Assembly (NCBI RefSeq): GCF_001580535.1
Contig: NZ_LHZA01000147.1
Coordinates: forward strand, 1 to 62,009
Length of the DNA: 62,009 nt
DNA from: Acetobacter cerevisiae
Lineage (GTDB): Bacteria; Pseudomonadota; Alphaproteobacteria; Acetobacterales; Acetobacteraceae
Direction: 5' to 3'
Below, in pieces: positions 25,885 through 34,069 of this stretch. Made by a program: the position numbers and the translations under genes. The notes under the pieces were generated by a model, which was given only the letters and a program-made list of their open reading frames with translations, did not search any database and was not told where the DNA came from. Numbering within the stretch: position 1 is the first letter of the stretch; each line of letters begins with the position of its first letter.

Positions 25885-27866
25885 GCTGCCGTCACCGTAT
25901 TGGGGGAAGATTTGGCACGGCGCGGTGCACCCACGCGCATGCGCCGGTCGGAAAGGGAAAGCACGCCGCCAATGGCCATAATCAGCGCACCCAGCCACAT
26001 CCATGGGGCGAGTGGGTTGTAATGCAGCCGCAGCACGTAGGTAGGGGCAGCGTCTGTGCCGTGCTTGTCCCCCAGCACGCCATACAGGTCAGCCAGCAGA
26101 TTGGTGTGGATGGAGACTTCCGTCGTCGTCTGGTTCTGGCTGTTAAAGCTGCGTTTGGACGGATGCATGATGGTGACAATCTTGCCGTTATGCCGCACCT
26201 CAAGGGTTGCAACCATAGCGGAATAGTTCGGCCCCGGTTCCTGCGTCACCTTGGTCAGCGTCCAGTCATACCCGGCCAGATGCTCGGTGGTGCCAACCGG
26301 CACTTCCACAATCTTGTGCTGGGCCTGAGACATGGCGGCCAGCCCAAGAATGGTCACACCCACACCCGCATGGGCAATAGCCGTGCCAAAAATGGAGCGG
26401 GGCAGCATGCGGGCACGCTGGAGACTGCCGGAGAGCGGCATGCGGAACAGGCGCATACGCTCCGTGATATCGAGCACGGAGGCCGCAATGACCCACACCG
26501 CCAGCGCGCTGCACAGGATAGGCAGAATGCCGGACATGCCGAAGGTAAACACTGCAAACGCGACACCAGCCAGCAGAGCGGCAATCCACAGCCGTTGCAG
26601 CACCGGCCAGAGCTGGGCGCGCTTCCACGGCAGCATGGGGCCAAAGCCCATGAAGATGAACAGCGGGATGGCCAGCGGAATGGTCGTGGCATCAAAGAAC
26701 GGCTTGCCGACGGAAATGGTGCGGTCAAACAGCAGGGACATGAAAGGCGGATACATGGTGCCGGTCAGCACCACGGCGCACAGGGAGCACAACAGGATGT
26801 TGTTGAGCACCAGCGCACCTTCCCGCGAGATGGGAGCGAACAGGCCGCCTGCTGTCAGCGTCGGGGCGCGATAGGCGAACAGCGCCAGAGAGCCGCCGAT
26901 CACCACGGCCAGCAGGCCGAGAATAAAGATGCCGCGGGCCGGGTCATTCGCAAAGGCATGCACGGAGTTCAGAATACCGGAGCGGACAAGGAACGTGCCG
27001 GAGAGCGAGAACGAGAACGTGGCAATGGCCAGCAGCACCGTCCAGATTTTCAGGCTCTCGCGCTTTTCCACCACAATGGCGGAATGGATCAGCGCCGTGC
27101 CGGTCAGCCAGGGGATGAGGGAGGCGTTTTCCACCGGGTCCCAGAACCAGTAACCGCCCCAGCCCAGCACGTAATAGGACCACCATGAACCGAGCGCGAT
27201 GCCGCAGGTGAGGAAGCACCATGCCGCCACCGCCCACGGGCGCACCCAGCGGCCCCATGCGGCATCCACGCGGCCTTCAATCAGGGCGGCAATAGCGAAG
27301 GCAAACGGCACCGCAAACCCGACATAGCCGGTGTAGAGAATGGGCGGATGGAAGGCGAGGCCCGGGTCCTGCAGCAGCGGGTTCATGCCCTGCCCATCCA
27401 TGGGGGCGGGCCAGACGCGGGCGAACGGGTCTGACGTGGTCAGACAGAACAGTTCAAACCCGGCAGCCACCGCCCCCAGAACCGCAATCACCCGCGCCCG
27501 CAAAGCAGAGGGCAGGTTGCGCCCGAAGGCGGCCACGGCTGCTCCGCAGATGCCCAGGATAAGCGCCCAGAGCAGAATGGAGCCTTCATGATTGCCCCAC
27601 ACACCGGTGATTTTATACAGCAGCGGTTTGGAGACTGCGCTGTTGGCCGCAATGTTCTGGACCGAGAAATCATCCGTAACGGCGGCGTACACCAGACAGA
27701 GGAAGGCCATCAGCAATGCCAGAAGCTGCCCGACGGCCAGCCCCGGCGCGAGCATCATCACCCGTCTGTCGCGCCGTTGCGCGCCGATAAGAGGCAGAAT
27801 GCCCTGCGCGGCGGCAAGGATGCAGGCAAGGGCCAGCGCATAATGTCCGAGTTCAGGGCTCAGCAT
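25881..27866 (-). CDS. ccmF: Heme lyase subunit CcmF
   Basis: Large polytopic heme lyase that attaches heme to apocytochrome c. It is 661 residues, with about 14-15 TM helices and the Trp-rich periplasmic motif WGGYWFWDPVENAS at about 229-242, flanked by conserved histidines, then LSGTFLVRSGILNSVHAF. The C-terminal periplasmic segment before the last TM carries the usual beta domain. Its stop overlaps ccmG; a 121-base gap with a hairpin separates it from ccmE. Confidence 0.97.
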   Translation of the reverse strand: MLSPELGHYALALACILAAAQGILPLIGAQRRDRRVMMLAPGLAVGQLLALLMAFLCLVYAAVTDDFSVQNIAANSAVSKPLLYKITGVWGNHEGSILLWALILGICGAAVAAFGRNLPSALRARVIAVLGAVAAGFELFCLTTSDPFARVWPAPMDGQGMNPLLQDPGLAFHPPILYTGYVGFAVPFAFAIAALIEGRVDAAWGRWVRPWAVAAWCFLTCGIALGSWWSYYVLGWGGYWFWDPVENASLIPWLTGTALIHSAIVVEKRESLKIWTVLLAIATFSFSLSGTFLVRSGILNSVHAFANDPARGIFILGLLAVVIGGSLALFAYRAPTLTAGGLFAPISREGALVLNNILLCSLCAVVLTGTMYPPFMSLLFDRTISVGKPFFDATTIPLAIPLFIFMGFGPMLPWKRAQLWPVLQRLWIAALLAGVAFAVFTFGMSGILPILCSALAVWVIAASVLDITERMRLFRMPLSGSLQRARMLPRSIFGTAIAHAGVGVTILGLAAMSQAQHKIVEVPVGTTEHLAGYDWTLTKVTQEPGPNYSAMVATLEVRHNGKIVTIMHPSKRSFNSQNQTTTEVSIHTNLLADLYGVLGDKHGTDAAPTYVLRLHYNPLAPWMWLGALIMAIGGVLSLSDRRMRVGAPRRAKSSPNTVTAA

Positions 27867-27908
27867 GTCAGAGGGATGTCTCCGGGTGGCGGGCTGTCAG
27901 AACAGCGT

Positions 27909-27940
27909 AAAAGACGCTGGCAGGGAAAGAGACCTGCCAG
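27909..27940 (-). terminator. Hairpin plus T run between ccmE and ccmF (internal attenuator candidate)
   Basis: CTGGCAGG (27917-27924) and CCTGCCAG (27933-27940) form a perfect 8-bp stem with an 8-nt loop. Read on the minus strand it is followed by CGTCTTTT, i.e. terminator-like. It lies inside the otherwise tightly packed ccm cluster, so it may reduce rather than stop transcription into ccmFGHI. Confidence 0.55.
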
Positions 27941-27987
27941 ACAGAGGCAAAAGACGCAAAAGGGGATGTGCGGCGTAACACAGGGTT

Positions 27988-28536
27988 TTAGTTGCCAGCC
28001 GGGGCAGGGGGCGCAGGAGCGTCGGACGCGGGAAGGCCCTTCTTTGCGTCCTGCACCGTCATGCTGTTCCAGCTTGCTGCACTGGGTGGCGGCCCAAAGC
28101 GCGGGTCCCACTTGCCGGATTTTTTCAGGGCTTCCGCCACTTCCTTCGGCATATAGGTTTCATCATGCTTGGCCAGCACTTCACTCGCGACAAACCCGTC
28201 CTTGTGCATGGTGCCGACGGCCACCACGCTCTGCCCCTCGCGGAAAAGGTCGGGCAGGATGCCTTCATACCGCACGGTTACAGCAGCCTGACCATCTGTG
28301 ACGTCAAAGCGGGCAATTGGGGTTTCGCCCCGTTTTTCCCGTTTGACGGAGCCAGCCACCACCATGCCACCCAGCCGCACGGTACGGTCTGCCGGAGGCG
28401 CGGATGCTGCGACCTGAGAAGGCGTGACAAAGAAAACGATATCTGAGGAAAACGCCTTGAGCATGAGGGCTGCGGCAGCCCCCAGACAGGCAACGCAGGC
28501 GATAACGAGCCAGAGGCGACGTGTCTTGCGGGTCAT
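27988..28536 (-). CDS. ccmE: Heme chaperone CcmE
   Basis: Periplasmic heme chaperone that receives heme from CcmC. 182 residues: TM anchor at about 9-27, OB-fold domain (RLGGMVVAGSV, about 54-64), and the covalent heme-binding His124 in VLAKHDETYMP. It has a longer Pro/Ala-rich tail than E. coli CcmE. Overlaps ccmD by 4 bases. Confidence 0.96.
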   Translation of the reverse strand: MTRKTRRLWLVIACVACLGAAAALMLKAFSSDIVFFVTPSQVAASAPPADRTVRLGGMVVAGSVKREKRGETPIARFDVTDGQAAVTVRYEGILPDLFREGQSVVAVGTMHKDGFVASEVLAKHDETYMPKEVAEALKKSGKWDPRFGPPPSAASWNSMTVQDAKKGLPASDAPAPPAPAGN

Positions 28537-28694
28537 AGAGACGAAGTGGCTCCTGTGGTGCGGTCCGAGGGGCGTTCAAGAACGGCCAGCCGCATACGGG
28601 CCTTTTTGAGGCGGAGGGCCGCCCCGATGGAGAGGGTCAGCGCGATGACAGTGGCCAGACCATAGCTGGCCAGAATATAGGGCAGATGCGTCAT
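28533..28694 (-). CDS. ccmD: Heme exporter protein CcmD
   Basis: 53-residue protein with one TM helix (about 5-27) and a basic cytoplasmic tail (LKKARMR), the usual CcmD layout needed to release holo-CcmE from CcmC. The start at 28694 overlaps the ccmC stop (ATGA) and the stop overlaps the ccmE start. A longer reading upstream would lie inside ccmC and is not used. Confidence 0.88.
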   Translation of the reverse strand: MTHLPYILASYGLATVIALTLSIGAALRLKKARMRLAVLERPSDRTTGATSSL

Positions 28695-29479
28695 GCGGCG
28701 TCTCCCGAAGCATTGCCAGCGCGGCGGCGCGGGCTGGAGAGCAGGCTGCGGATGCGGCTTTCCATCACGGCGGCCCGGGTGCGGGCCAGCACAATGGCGG
28801 CAAACCCCAGCGAGAAGCCCAGAGTGGATAAAGCCAGCGGCCACAGCATGGAAGAGGACATGGTGGGCGCGCCTGTCAGCGTGATGCTGTCCGGCTGATG
28901 CAGGGTGTTCCACCACTGCACGCTGAATTTGATCACCGGCAGGTCGACAGCGCCCGCAAGCGCGAGAATGGCCGCAGCTTTGTAGCCGCGTTGTGGGTCA
29001 TCGAACGCGCGGATAAGCGCAATATGGCCCAGATACAGGAAAAACAGCACCAGCACGGAGGTCAGCCGGGCGTCCCACACCCACCATGTGCCCCACATCG
29101 GCTTGCCCCACAGGGAACCGGTGGCCAGACACAGTGCGGTAATGCAGGCGCCCACGGGGCCGATTTCCACCGCAGCCAGATCCGCCAGCGGATGCCGCCA
29201 GACGAGTGACAGTACGGCGCATACGGCAAGCCCGGCATAACCGGCAGAGGCCAGCATGGCGGCTGGCACGTGCACATACATAATGCGGACAGAATCGCCC
29301 TGCTGCCAGTCGGCAGGCGAGAAAAACAGCCCCCAGCCCAGCCCCACGAGGGTGAGCAGCAGGGCTGGCCATGTCAGCCAGGGCTGCAGGCGTGCGCCCA
29401 GCTTGAGAAACCGGCCGGGATTGGCATACCGATGGAAGAATGTCCCGGCACGCGCGACGAGGGTCGGTGTGGCGCTCAA
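28691..29479 (-). CDS. ccmC: Heme transporter/handling protein CcmC
   Basis: Six-TM protein that delivers heme to CcmE. 262 residues with the Trp-rich motif WGTWWVWDARLTS at about 127-139 and conserved periplasmic His in VHVPAAM (about 70) and in the WNTLHQP loop. First gene of the cluster here; upstream is a divergent gene, so ccmA and ccmB, which normally precede it, are not in this window. GTG or ATG choice: the frame opens at 29479 with MSATPTLVARAG. A C-terminal basic tail (SSPRRRAG) extends beyond the usual length. Confidence 0.96.
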   Translation of the reverse strand: MSATPTLVARAGTFFHRYANPGRFLKLGARLQPWLTWPALLLTLVGLGWGLFFSPADWQQGDSVRIMYVHVPAAMLASAGYAGLAVCAVLSLVWRHPLADLAAVEIGPVGACITALCLATGSLWGKPMWGTWWVWDARLTSVLVLFFLYLGHIALIRAFDDPQRGYKAAAILALAGAVDLPVIKFSVQWWNTLHQPDSITLTGAPTMSSSMLWPLALSTLGFSLGFAAIVLARTRAAVMESRIRSLLSSPRRRAGNASGDAA

Positions 29480-29649
29480 ATGTCAGTCCGTTCCGTATCT
29501 CAACAAATCACGTGAGCTTGCAGGGGCCTTGCGTGCAGGAGTTTCCTGCCCAGACATGCGCTCGCGCACCTTTTACATCATTCGGGGCATCTTGACACGA
29601 GGCAGTTATTCATGGGCGTCCTGTCCCGACAACACAGCGGAGAGAAGAC

Positions 29650-29943
29650 ATGTTGTTTGCCGTTATTTGCACAGATCGCCCCGGAGCCCTTGAAATACGT
29701 AAGGCTACGCGTGAGAAACATCTGGCTTTTCTGGAAAATTACAAGCAGGCGATTCAGTTCGCCGGACCTCAACTTGACGTGAACGGCACCCCCTGCGGCA
29801 GCCTCGTGCTGCTGGATGTGCAGGATCGCGCGGCGGCGGAAGGCTTTGCTGCGGCTGACCCGTATGCCGAGGTTAATCTGTTTGAAAGCGTGATTGTGCG
29901 CCCCCTGCGCACTGTGTTCCGTGATGGCGCGCTGGTGGAATAG
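29650..29943 (+). CDS. YciI family protein
   Basis: 97-residue YciI-like ferredoxin-fold protein. It contains the family His-Asp features: REKHLAFLE (His at about 27) and the ADPYAEVNLFES segment (about 73-84), where the Asp-Pro of the DP[YF] motif is typical. Function in the cell is unknown for the family. It has GGAGAGAAG just upstream and is followed after 2 bases by an EVE-domain gene, so the pair is co-transcribed. Confidence 0.93.
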   Translation: MLFAVICTDRPGALEIRKATREKHLAFLENYKQAIQFAGPQLDVNGTPCGSLVLLDVQDRAAAEGFAAADPYAEVNLFESVIVRPLRTVFRDGALVE

Positions 29944-29945
29944 CC

Positions 29946-30362
29946 ATGGCCTACTGGTTGATTAAGAGCGAGCCGGACGCCTTTAGCTGGGATGAGCAGG
30001 TGGCCAATGATGTGGAACCCTGGACCGGGGTGCGCAACCATCAGGCCAAAAAGAATCTTGCTGGCATGAAGGTGGGAGACCGCGCCTTTTTTTACCATTC
30101 CAACGTGCAGCGCGCGATTGTGGGGGTGGTGGAAATTGTGCGCGAAGCCTACCCGGACCCCACGGCGGACAGCGGCAACTGGGTGTGTGTGGACGTGAAA
30201 ACCGTTGGCCCCATGCCCAGCCCGGTTACGCTGGCGGATATTAAGCAGGATGAGGCGCTGGCGGATCTGGCTCTGGTTCGGCAGTCACGCCTTTCAGTGT
30301 GTCCGGTTTCTGCGGAACATTGGCAGTATCTGTGCCGCATGGGCGGCTGGTCTGGCGACTGA
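29946..30362 (+). CDS. EVE domain-containing protein
   Basis: 138 residues, essentially a single EVE (PUA-like) domain: YWLIKSEPDAFSWDE at the N-terminus, TGVRNHQAKKNLAGMKVGDRAFFYHSN at about 27-53, then IVGVVEIVREAYPDP. EVE domains bind modified nucleotides in DNA or RNA; the partner here is unknown. Downstream of a YciI gene, a pairing often seen in proteobacteria. A strong bidirectional terminator follows the stop. Confidence 0.95.
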   Translation: MAYWLIKSEPDAFSWDEQVANDVEPWTGVRNHQAKKNLAGMKVGDRAFFYHSNVQRAIVGVVEIVREAYPDPTADSGNWVCVDVKTVGPMPSPVTLADIKQDEALADLALVRQSRLSVCPVSAEHWQYLCRMGGWSGD

Positions 30363-30402
30363 CGACCAGAAGCAGGCCGGGCTTTGTTCCCGCCGCATCA
30401 AT

Positions 30403-30440
30403 AAAAAAGGGAGCACCCAGACCGGGCGGCTCCCTTTTTT
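30403..30440. terminator. Strong bidirectional intrinsic terminator
   Basis: AAAAAAGGGAGC (30403-30414) and GCTCCCTTTTTT (30429-30440) are perfectly complementary, with A and T tracts on opposite sides. It ends both the EVE gene (plus) and the convergent DUF442 gene (minus). Confidence 0.95.
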
Positions 30441-30461
30441 GTTGGCCGTAGTCAGAGCGGC

Positions 30462-30797
30462 TTAGCCCTGTGTGGCAAGTGCCCAGAGCTGGCCCGCGCG
30501 GTTGCCGGAGCGGCAATAGCTGAAGATCGGGCCGGGCAGGGTGTTGAGGGATTCCTGCATGATGATCACGGCATCGGAAGACGGAGCCTGACCGCCAGCA
30601 ACCGGAATGGAGATGAAGGACAGGCCAGCCTGCTTGGCGGCTTCTCCAATGGTTTCAGCCGTCGGCTGGCCGGGGTCTTCCCCATCCGGGCGGGTGCAGA
30701 TGATGGTTTTGAACCCGGCCTCTTTAATGGCGGGGATGTCGCTGACGGCAATCTGCGGGGCAACAACAAAATCGGGGGACAGGCTGCGATAGTTCAT
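30462..30797 (-). CDS. TIGR01244/DUF442 family rhodanese/phosphatase-like protein
   Basis: 111-residue protein of the Blh-type family: it starts LSPDFVVAPQIAVSDIPAIKEAGFKTII and ends with an active-site loop YCRSGNRAGQLW carrying Cys95 and Arg100. The loop resembles both rhodanese and dual-specificity phosphatase loops; family members are annotated as sulfur transferases linked to sulfide oxidation or biofilm. ATG 30797 has AAAGGA upstream and matches the family start; the longer frame into the divergent gene is not used. No persulfide dioxygenase lies beside it, so the role is open. Confidence 0.9.
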   Translation of the reverse strand: MNYRSLSPDFVVAPQIAVSDIPAIKEAGFKTIICTRPDGEDPGQPTAETIGEAAKQAGLSFISIPVAGGQAPSSDAVIIMQESLNTLPGPIFSYCRSGNRAGQLWALATQG

Positions 30798-30959
30798 GGT
30801 CAATAAAGTCCTTTCAGACAGCATTCTGCTCACAAGCTCCCTGACCTTGTAGGCCCGGACAGAGCGGGCGGAAAGAGGGAGACATACTGCTCTGGCTGTA
30901 TGCCTGCCCTGAAATCCGGCATGGTGGGCGTGGATCAGAAAAAAGAAGGGCGGCGGGAC

Positions 30960-31928
30960 ATGCAGAAAGAACCGGGTTTTGCAGATGTTGTGGCAGCATC
31001 TGTACGTCTGAAAGGGCATGCGCATCGCACGCCGGTTCTCACTTCTCGCTATCTGAACGGAGTGAGCGGGGCGGAGCTGTTCTTCAAAGCGGAAAATTTC
31101 CAGCGCGTGGGGGCGTTCAAATTCCGAGGCGCGCTGAATGCAATTCTGGCTCTGCCCGAAGACGTGCGTCGCCGGGGCGTGGTGGCGTATTCCTCCGGCA
31201 ATCATGCGCAGGGCGTGGCCTGTGCGGCGCAGCAGGCTGGGATTCCCGCCGTGATTGTCATGCCGGAAGACGCCCCCGCGATGAAGCTGCACGCGACCCG
31301 AGGGTACGGCGCGGAAGTGGTTCTGTATGATCGTTACACGCAGGACCGGCAGGCGATAGGCGACGCACTGGCCGCAGAGCGAGGGGCGACGTTGCTCCCT
31401 CCGTTTGACCATCCGGATATTATTGCCGGGCAGGGCACTGCAGCGCTGGAATTGTTTGAAGAGACCGGACCGCTTGATGCGCTGTTTGTGCCGGTTGGTG
31501 GTGGCGGTCTTGCCTCAGGCTGCGCGCTGGTTGCGCAGGCGGTCTCGAAGGGGTGCACCGTAATTGGGGTGGAACCGGCAGCCGGGGATGATGCGCGACA
31601 GTCTCTGTCCGCAGGTCACATCGTGCAGATTGAGGTGCCCAAAACACTGGCGGACGGGGCGCAGACCACAGCCATCAGCCCGCTCACTTTTGGGATTATG
31701 CGCAGGCTTTTGCGGGAGATTGTCACGGTGGACGATGCCACGCTGGTTGCGACCATGCGCACCCTGGCGGAGCGGATGAAAATTGTCGTCGAGCCGACGG
31801 GCTGCCTTGGCGTCGCTGCCGCTCTTGCGGCTGCTTCCGAATGGAAGGGGAAGCGTGTCGGCGTGATTATTTCCGGCGGCAATGTTGATATGGCACGGTT
31901 TTCCAGACTGATGCAGGAGGGCGCGTAA
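30960..31928 (+). CDS. PLP-dependent threonine/serine dehydratase family (fold type II)
   Basis: 322-residue fold-type II PLP enzyme. Schiff-base Lys54 in GAFKFRGA, substrate loop SSGNHAQG at about 77-84, phosphate-binding VGGGGLASG near 176-184, and SGGNVD near the C-terminus. There is no ACT regulatory domain, so it fits catabolic threonine dehydratase, serine racemase or threo-3-hydroxyaspartate dehydratase rather than IlvA. Start 30960 is preceded by AAGAAGGG; in-frame ATGs at 30900 and 30921 would add 20 or 13 residues without family match. Confidence 0.9.
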   Translation: MQKEPGFADVVAASVRLKGHAHRTPVLTSRYLNGVSGAELFFKAENFQRVGAFKFRGALNAILALPEDVRRRGVVAYSSGNHAQGVACAAQQAGIPAVIVMPEDAPAMKLHATRGYGAEVVLYDRYTQDRQAIGDALAAERGATLLPPFDHPDIIAGQGTAALELFEETGPLDALFVPVGGGGLASGCALVAQAVSKGCTVIGVEPAAGDDARQSLSAGHIVQIEVPKTLADGAQTTAISPLTFGIMRRLLREIVTVDDATLVATMRTLAERMKIVVEPTGCLGVAAALAAASEWKGKRVGVIISGGNVDMARFSRLMQEGA

Positions 31929-31985
31929 CACAGCCGGAGACTGAAAAATTAGTCGCGCTAAATTTTAAGGGATTTTTAAAACGCT

Positions 31986-32053
31986 TGTCCGGATAAGGGA
32001 TAATTGTCCCTCTTGTCCCGGACAGGCGATGTGTAGGCTGTAAAGCCTGTTTT
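31986..32053 (+). terminator. Structured 3' region with terminator after the dehydratase gene
   Basis: First a two-tier hairpin: outer TGTCCGG (31986-31992)/CCGGACA (32018-32024), inner AGGGA/TCCCT (31996-32011). Then AGGCT-GTAA-AGCCT-GTTTT (32035-32053). An alternative pairing ACAGGC (32022-32027)/GCCTGT (32045-32050) followed by TTTT excludes the other folds. The last T's overlap the convergent lipoprotein stop. Confidence 0.65.
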
Positions 32054-32756
32054 AGCGATGAATGAAGTACAGGTCTGAATACAGGTCTTTCAGTGCGGCC
32101 TTGTTGGCCAGGCAGCGACGGACCAGATGGGCGCGGAGGTCGAGCGCGCCTTGCTGCACGATCGGATCTTTGGACGGCGCATCAAAGGCCGGATAGCGCT
32201 GAATGCAGGATTTCAGATCCGGATTGTTCATGTCCAGACCGGCTTCAATCTGCTTCATGGTCGCATCATATTCCTGCGTGACTTCCGCATCGGAATACCA
32301 TTCGCTCAGCGCGGACTGCACCTTGTTGTTGCGGATCAGGTAGGTGAAGGTCAGAAACCCGTTTTCCGTGGTGCCATTGGGCAGTTTGGTGCTCAGGCGG
32401 CAGACGCGGTGGAAATACGGCGGCAGGCTGAGGTCCGGCATGGCGGTGGCACCCGTCACGCTGATCTGCATGGTCGGCTGGAAAGAGGAATCCGGCTTGT
32501 CATCCCGGTCCGGCGTCTTGCTGGATTGCAGGCTGTGGTCGCGCTGCATGGCTTCGGCCAGAAGCGTGTCATACTGGTGGGAATAGCAGTAGGACGGGTC
32601 CGTCCGCGCATGTTCCAGCGCAGAATGATAGGCTTGCTGCTGCGGGGTCTGGGCGCAGCCTGTGGCAGCCAGAACGGCGGCAACAGAGCCCGCGCGCAGC
32701 AGATTCTGCCAGCGTGGGGTGCGGGCTGAGCGGGAGGAAGGCGTGGTGTGCGACAT
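32052..32756 (-). CDS. Hypothetical lipoprotein
   Basis: 234 residues, no family recognised. N-terminus MSHTTPSSRSARTPRW then a hydrophobic stretch with lipobox LAATGC at about 36-41, so an exported lipoprotein. The mature part is polar with four Cys (about 58, 133, 187 and 217) and Tyr-rich segments (SYCYSHQYDTLL). A link between helical repeats may be present near the C-terminus (KDPIVQQGALDLRAHLVRRCL). ATG 32756 has CAGGAG upstream; the long open frame beyond it is not supported. It converges on the dehydratase and diverges from the EcsC gene. Confidence 0.72.
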   Translation of the reverse strand: MSHTTPSSRSARTPRWQNLLRAGSVAAVLAATGCAQTPQQQAYHSALEHARTDPSYCYSHQYDTLLAEAMQRDHSLQSSKTPDRDDKPDSSFQPTMQISVTGATAMPDLSLPPYFHRVCRLSTKLPNGTTENGFLTFTYLIRNNKVQSALSEWYSDAEVTQEYDATMKQIEAGLDMNNPDLKSCIQRYPAFDAPSKDPIVQQGALDLRAHLVRRCLANKAALKDLYSDLYFIHR

Positions 32757-33125
32757 GGAAAAACTCCTGTTGGCGCACAGTCTGCGCCGGGATGGTCTCA
32801 CCTTCGGCTGTGTAAGGTGTTCCGATGCACGTGACAACCACTGTGAAGTCTGACGCCAAAAGGGCGCACGCACGCCGGAAAACCATGGCAAAAATCGAAA
32901 AGTAAAAGGGATAGGAGGCAACTTCTTAGCCCGCGGGGCTTTTGTGAGGGAAGGTGGACATCGCTGTACAGGAGATGGGAGGCATATGCCGGACGAGGGG
33001 CGGCCCGTGTCGCTTTTCGAGCGTGCTATGCTACACTCTCCTTTACAAAACAGACTATTGCGGGCGCTCGACTGCGCCCCGGCCCGGCCTTTCACGGCAG
33101 GGCAGAGCAAGCAGAAAGGGCGCAA
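32757..33125. other. 369-bp divergent intergenic region
   Basis: Between the lipoprotein (minus) and EcsC (plus) genes. Seen: GGCGCA-CAGTC-TGCGCC (32772-32788) in the lipoprotein 5' leader; AGCCC-GCG-GGGCT followed by TTTT (32928-32943), a small terminator-like hairpin; and GGGCGC-TCGACT-GCGCCC (33062-33079) in the EcsC leader. TATGCTACACT near 33025 is a possible -10 for EcsC. Short open frames here have no ribosome site or coding character. Confidence 0.45.
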
Positions 33126-33962
33126 ATGAGTACGCAGGACATGACAGGGAGCGAGATGGTGACGCTCAAGCTCAGTGGTCACGATCTGGGAGAGCTGGAA
33201 CACGCCCTCGCACAGGTCGAGTCTGGCAAAGGCGTTCTGGTGCGTCTGGCGGACCTGATGGGCGGCGCTGTTGGCCACGCCACGCGGCTGGGCCTGCGCG
33301 GGCTGGGCATGGCTCCCGGCATGGAAGACAAGCTGCGTGGTCTGGCGGAAAGCGCCATTGCCCGTGCCTTTGATGTTGCCATTGTCGGGCTGCGCAGCCC
33401 CGGTGACGCTCTGGCGGAACCGCAGCCCTGGCGTGGCCCGGCGTTGCAGGCGGCTGTTGCCGTCTCCGGCGCGGTAGGTGGCTTTGCTGGCCTTGCTGGT
33501 CTGGCCCCGGATATCAGCTTCACGACGCTGACCATCATGCGTGAGATTGGCCGTATTGCGCGCGAAGAAGGCGAGGACCTGTCCGACCCGGATGCACGCC
33601 GCGCCTGCCTGGAAGTGTTCGCACTGCGGGCCTTTCCCAATGCGCGGAAGGCGGAAGATAGCGAACTGGGCTATTTCTCAGCCCGTGCGCTGCTGCGCGG
33701 CCGCCCGGTTGTGATGCTGATTGCGGAAGTCGCCTCGCATTATGGTCTGGCTCTGGGGCAGAAAGTCTCTCTTCAGCTTATGCCAGTGGCGGGTGCGCTG
33801 TGTGGGGCGTCGCTCAATACGGCATTCCTTAACCATTACCGGGCACTGGCCCGGGCGCATTTCACCATCCGTCGTCTGGAGCGTGAACATGGTCCGGTGG
33901 TGCGGGATACGGCTGAGGCCCTGCGAGATCACGTCGCAACGCGTAACGGTCGCGTTTCCTGA
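33126..33962 (+). CDS. EcsC family protein
   Basis: 278-residue member of the EcsC family (unknown function, named from the B. subtilis ecs ABC operon). Family-like features: amphipathic/hydrophobic helices in the middle with repeated Gly-Ala (AVAVSGAVGGFAGLAGLAPDISFTTLTIMREIGRIAREEGEDL, about 113-155), a LEVFALRAF helix, and a C-terminal segment with GAxxNTxF (GASLNTAFLNHYRALARAHF). No ecsAB transporter is adjacent. ATG with AAAGGG upstream; two hairpins follow the stop. Confidence 0.9.
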   Translation: MSTQDMTGSEMVTLKLSGHDLGELEHALAQVESGKGVLVRLADLMGGAVGHATRLGLRGLGMAPGMEDKLRGLAESAIARAFDVAIVGLRSPGDALAEPQPWRGPALQAAVAVSGAVGGFAGLAGLAPDISFTTLTIMREIGRIAREEGEDLSDPDARRACLEVFALRAFPNARKAEDSELGYFSARALLRGRPVVMLIAEVASHYGLALGQKVSLQLMPVAGALCGASLNTAFLNHYRALARAHFTIRRLEREHGPVVRDTAEALRDHVATRNGRVS

Positions 33963-33977
33963 AGGTATTGAGGCATT

Positions 33978-34004
33978 AAAAAAGCCGGAGGCAGATCCTC
34001 CGGC
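33978..34004 (-). terminator. Terminator of the hydroxyacid dehydrogenase/small protein unit
   Basis: GCCGGAGG (33984-33991) and CCTCCGGC (33997-34004) with a 5-nt loop; read on the minus strand the stem is followed by TTTTTT (33983-33978). Lies 39 bases after the small membrane protein stop. Confidence 0.9.
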
Positions 34005-34027
34005 GTGGTCTCAGACGGTCTTATCAG

Positions 34028-34069
34028 AGAGCCAGCTTTCCCTCAGGAGGCTGGCTCTTTCTGTTTTTT
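34028..34069 (+). terminator. Terminator of the EcsC gene
   Basis: AGAGCCAGC (34028-34036) and GCTGGCTCT (34050-34058), followed by TTCTGTTTTTT on the plus strand. It overlaps the last codons of the convergent small membrane protein gene. Confidence 0.85.

Noticed and set aside
29592..29597. TTGACA box before the YciI gene
   Set aside because: No -10-like hexamer at 16-18 bases, so I do not call it a promoter.
32944..33129. 61-codon plus-strand frame before the EcsC gene
   Set aside because: No ribosome site, Arg/Pro-rich composition, overlaps the EcsC start; probably leader sequence.
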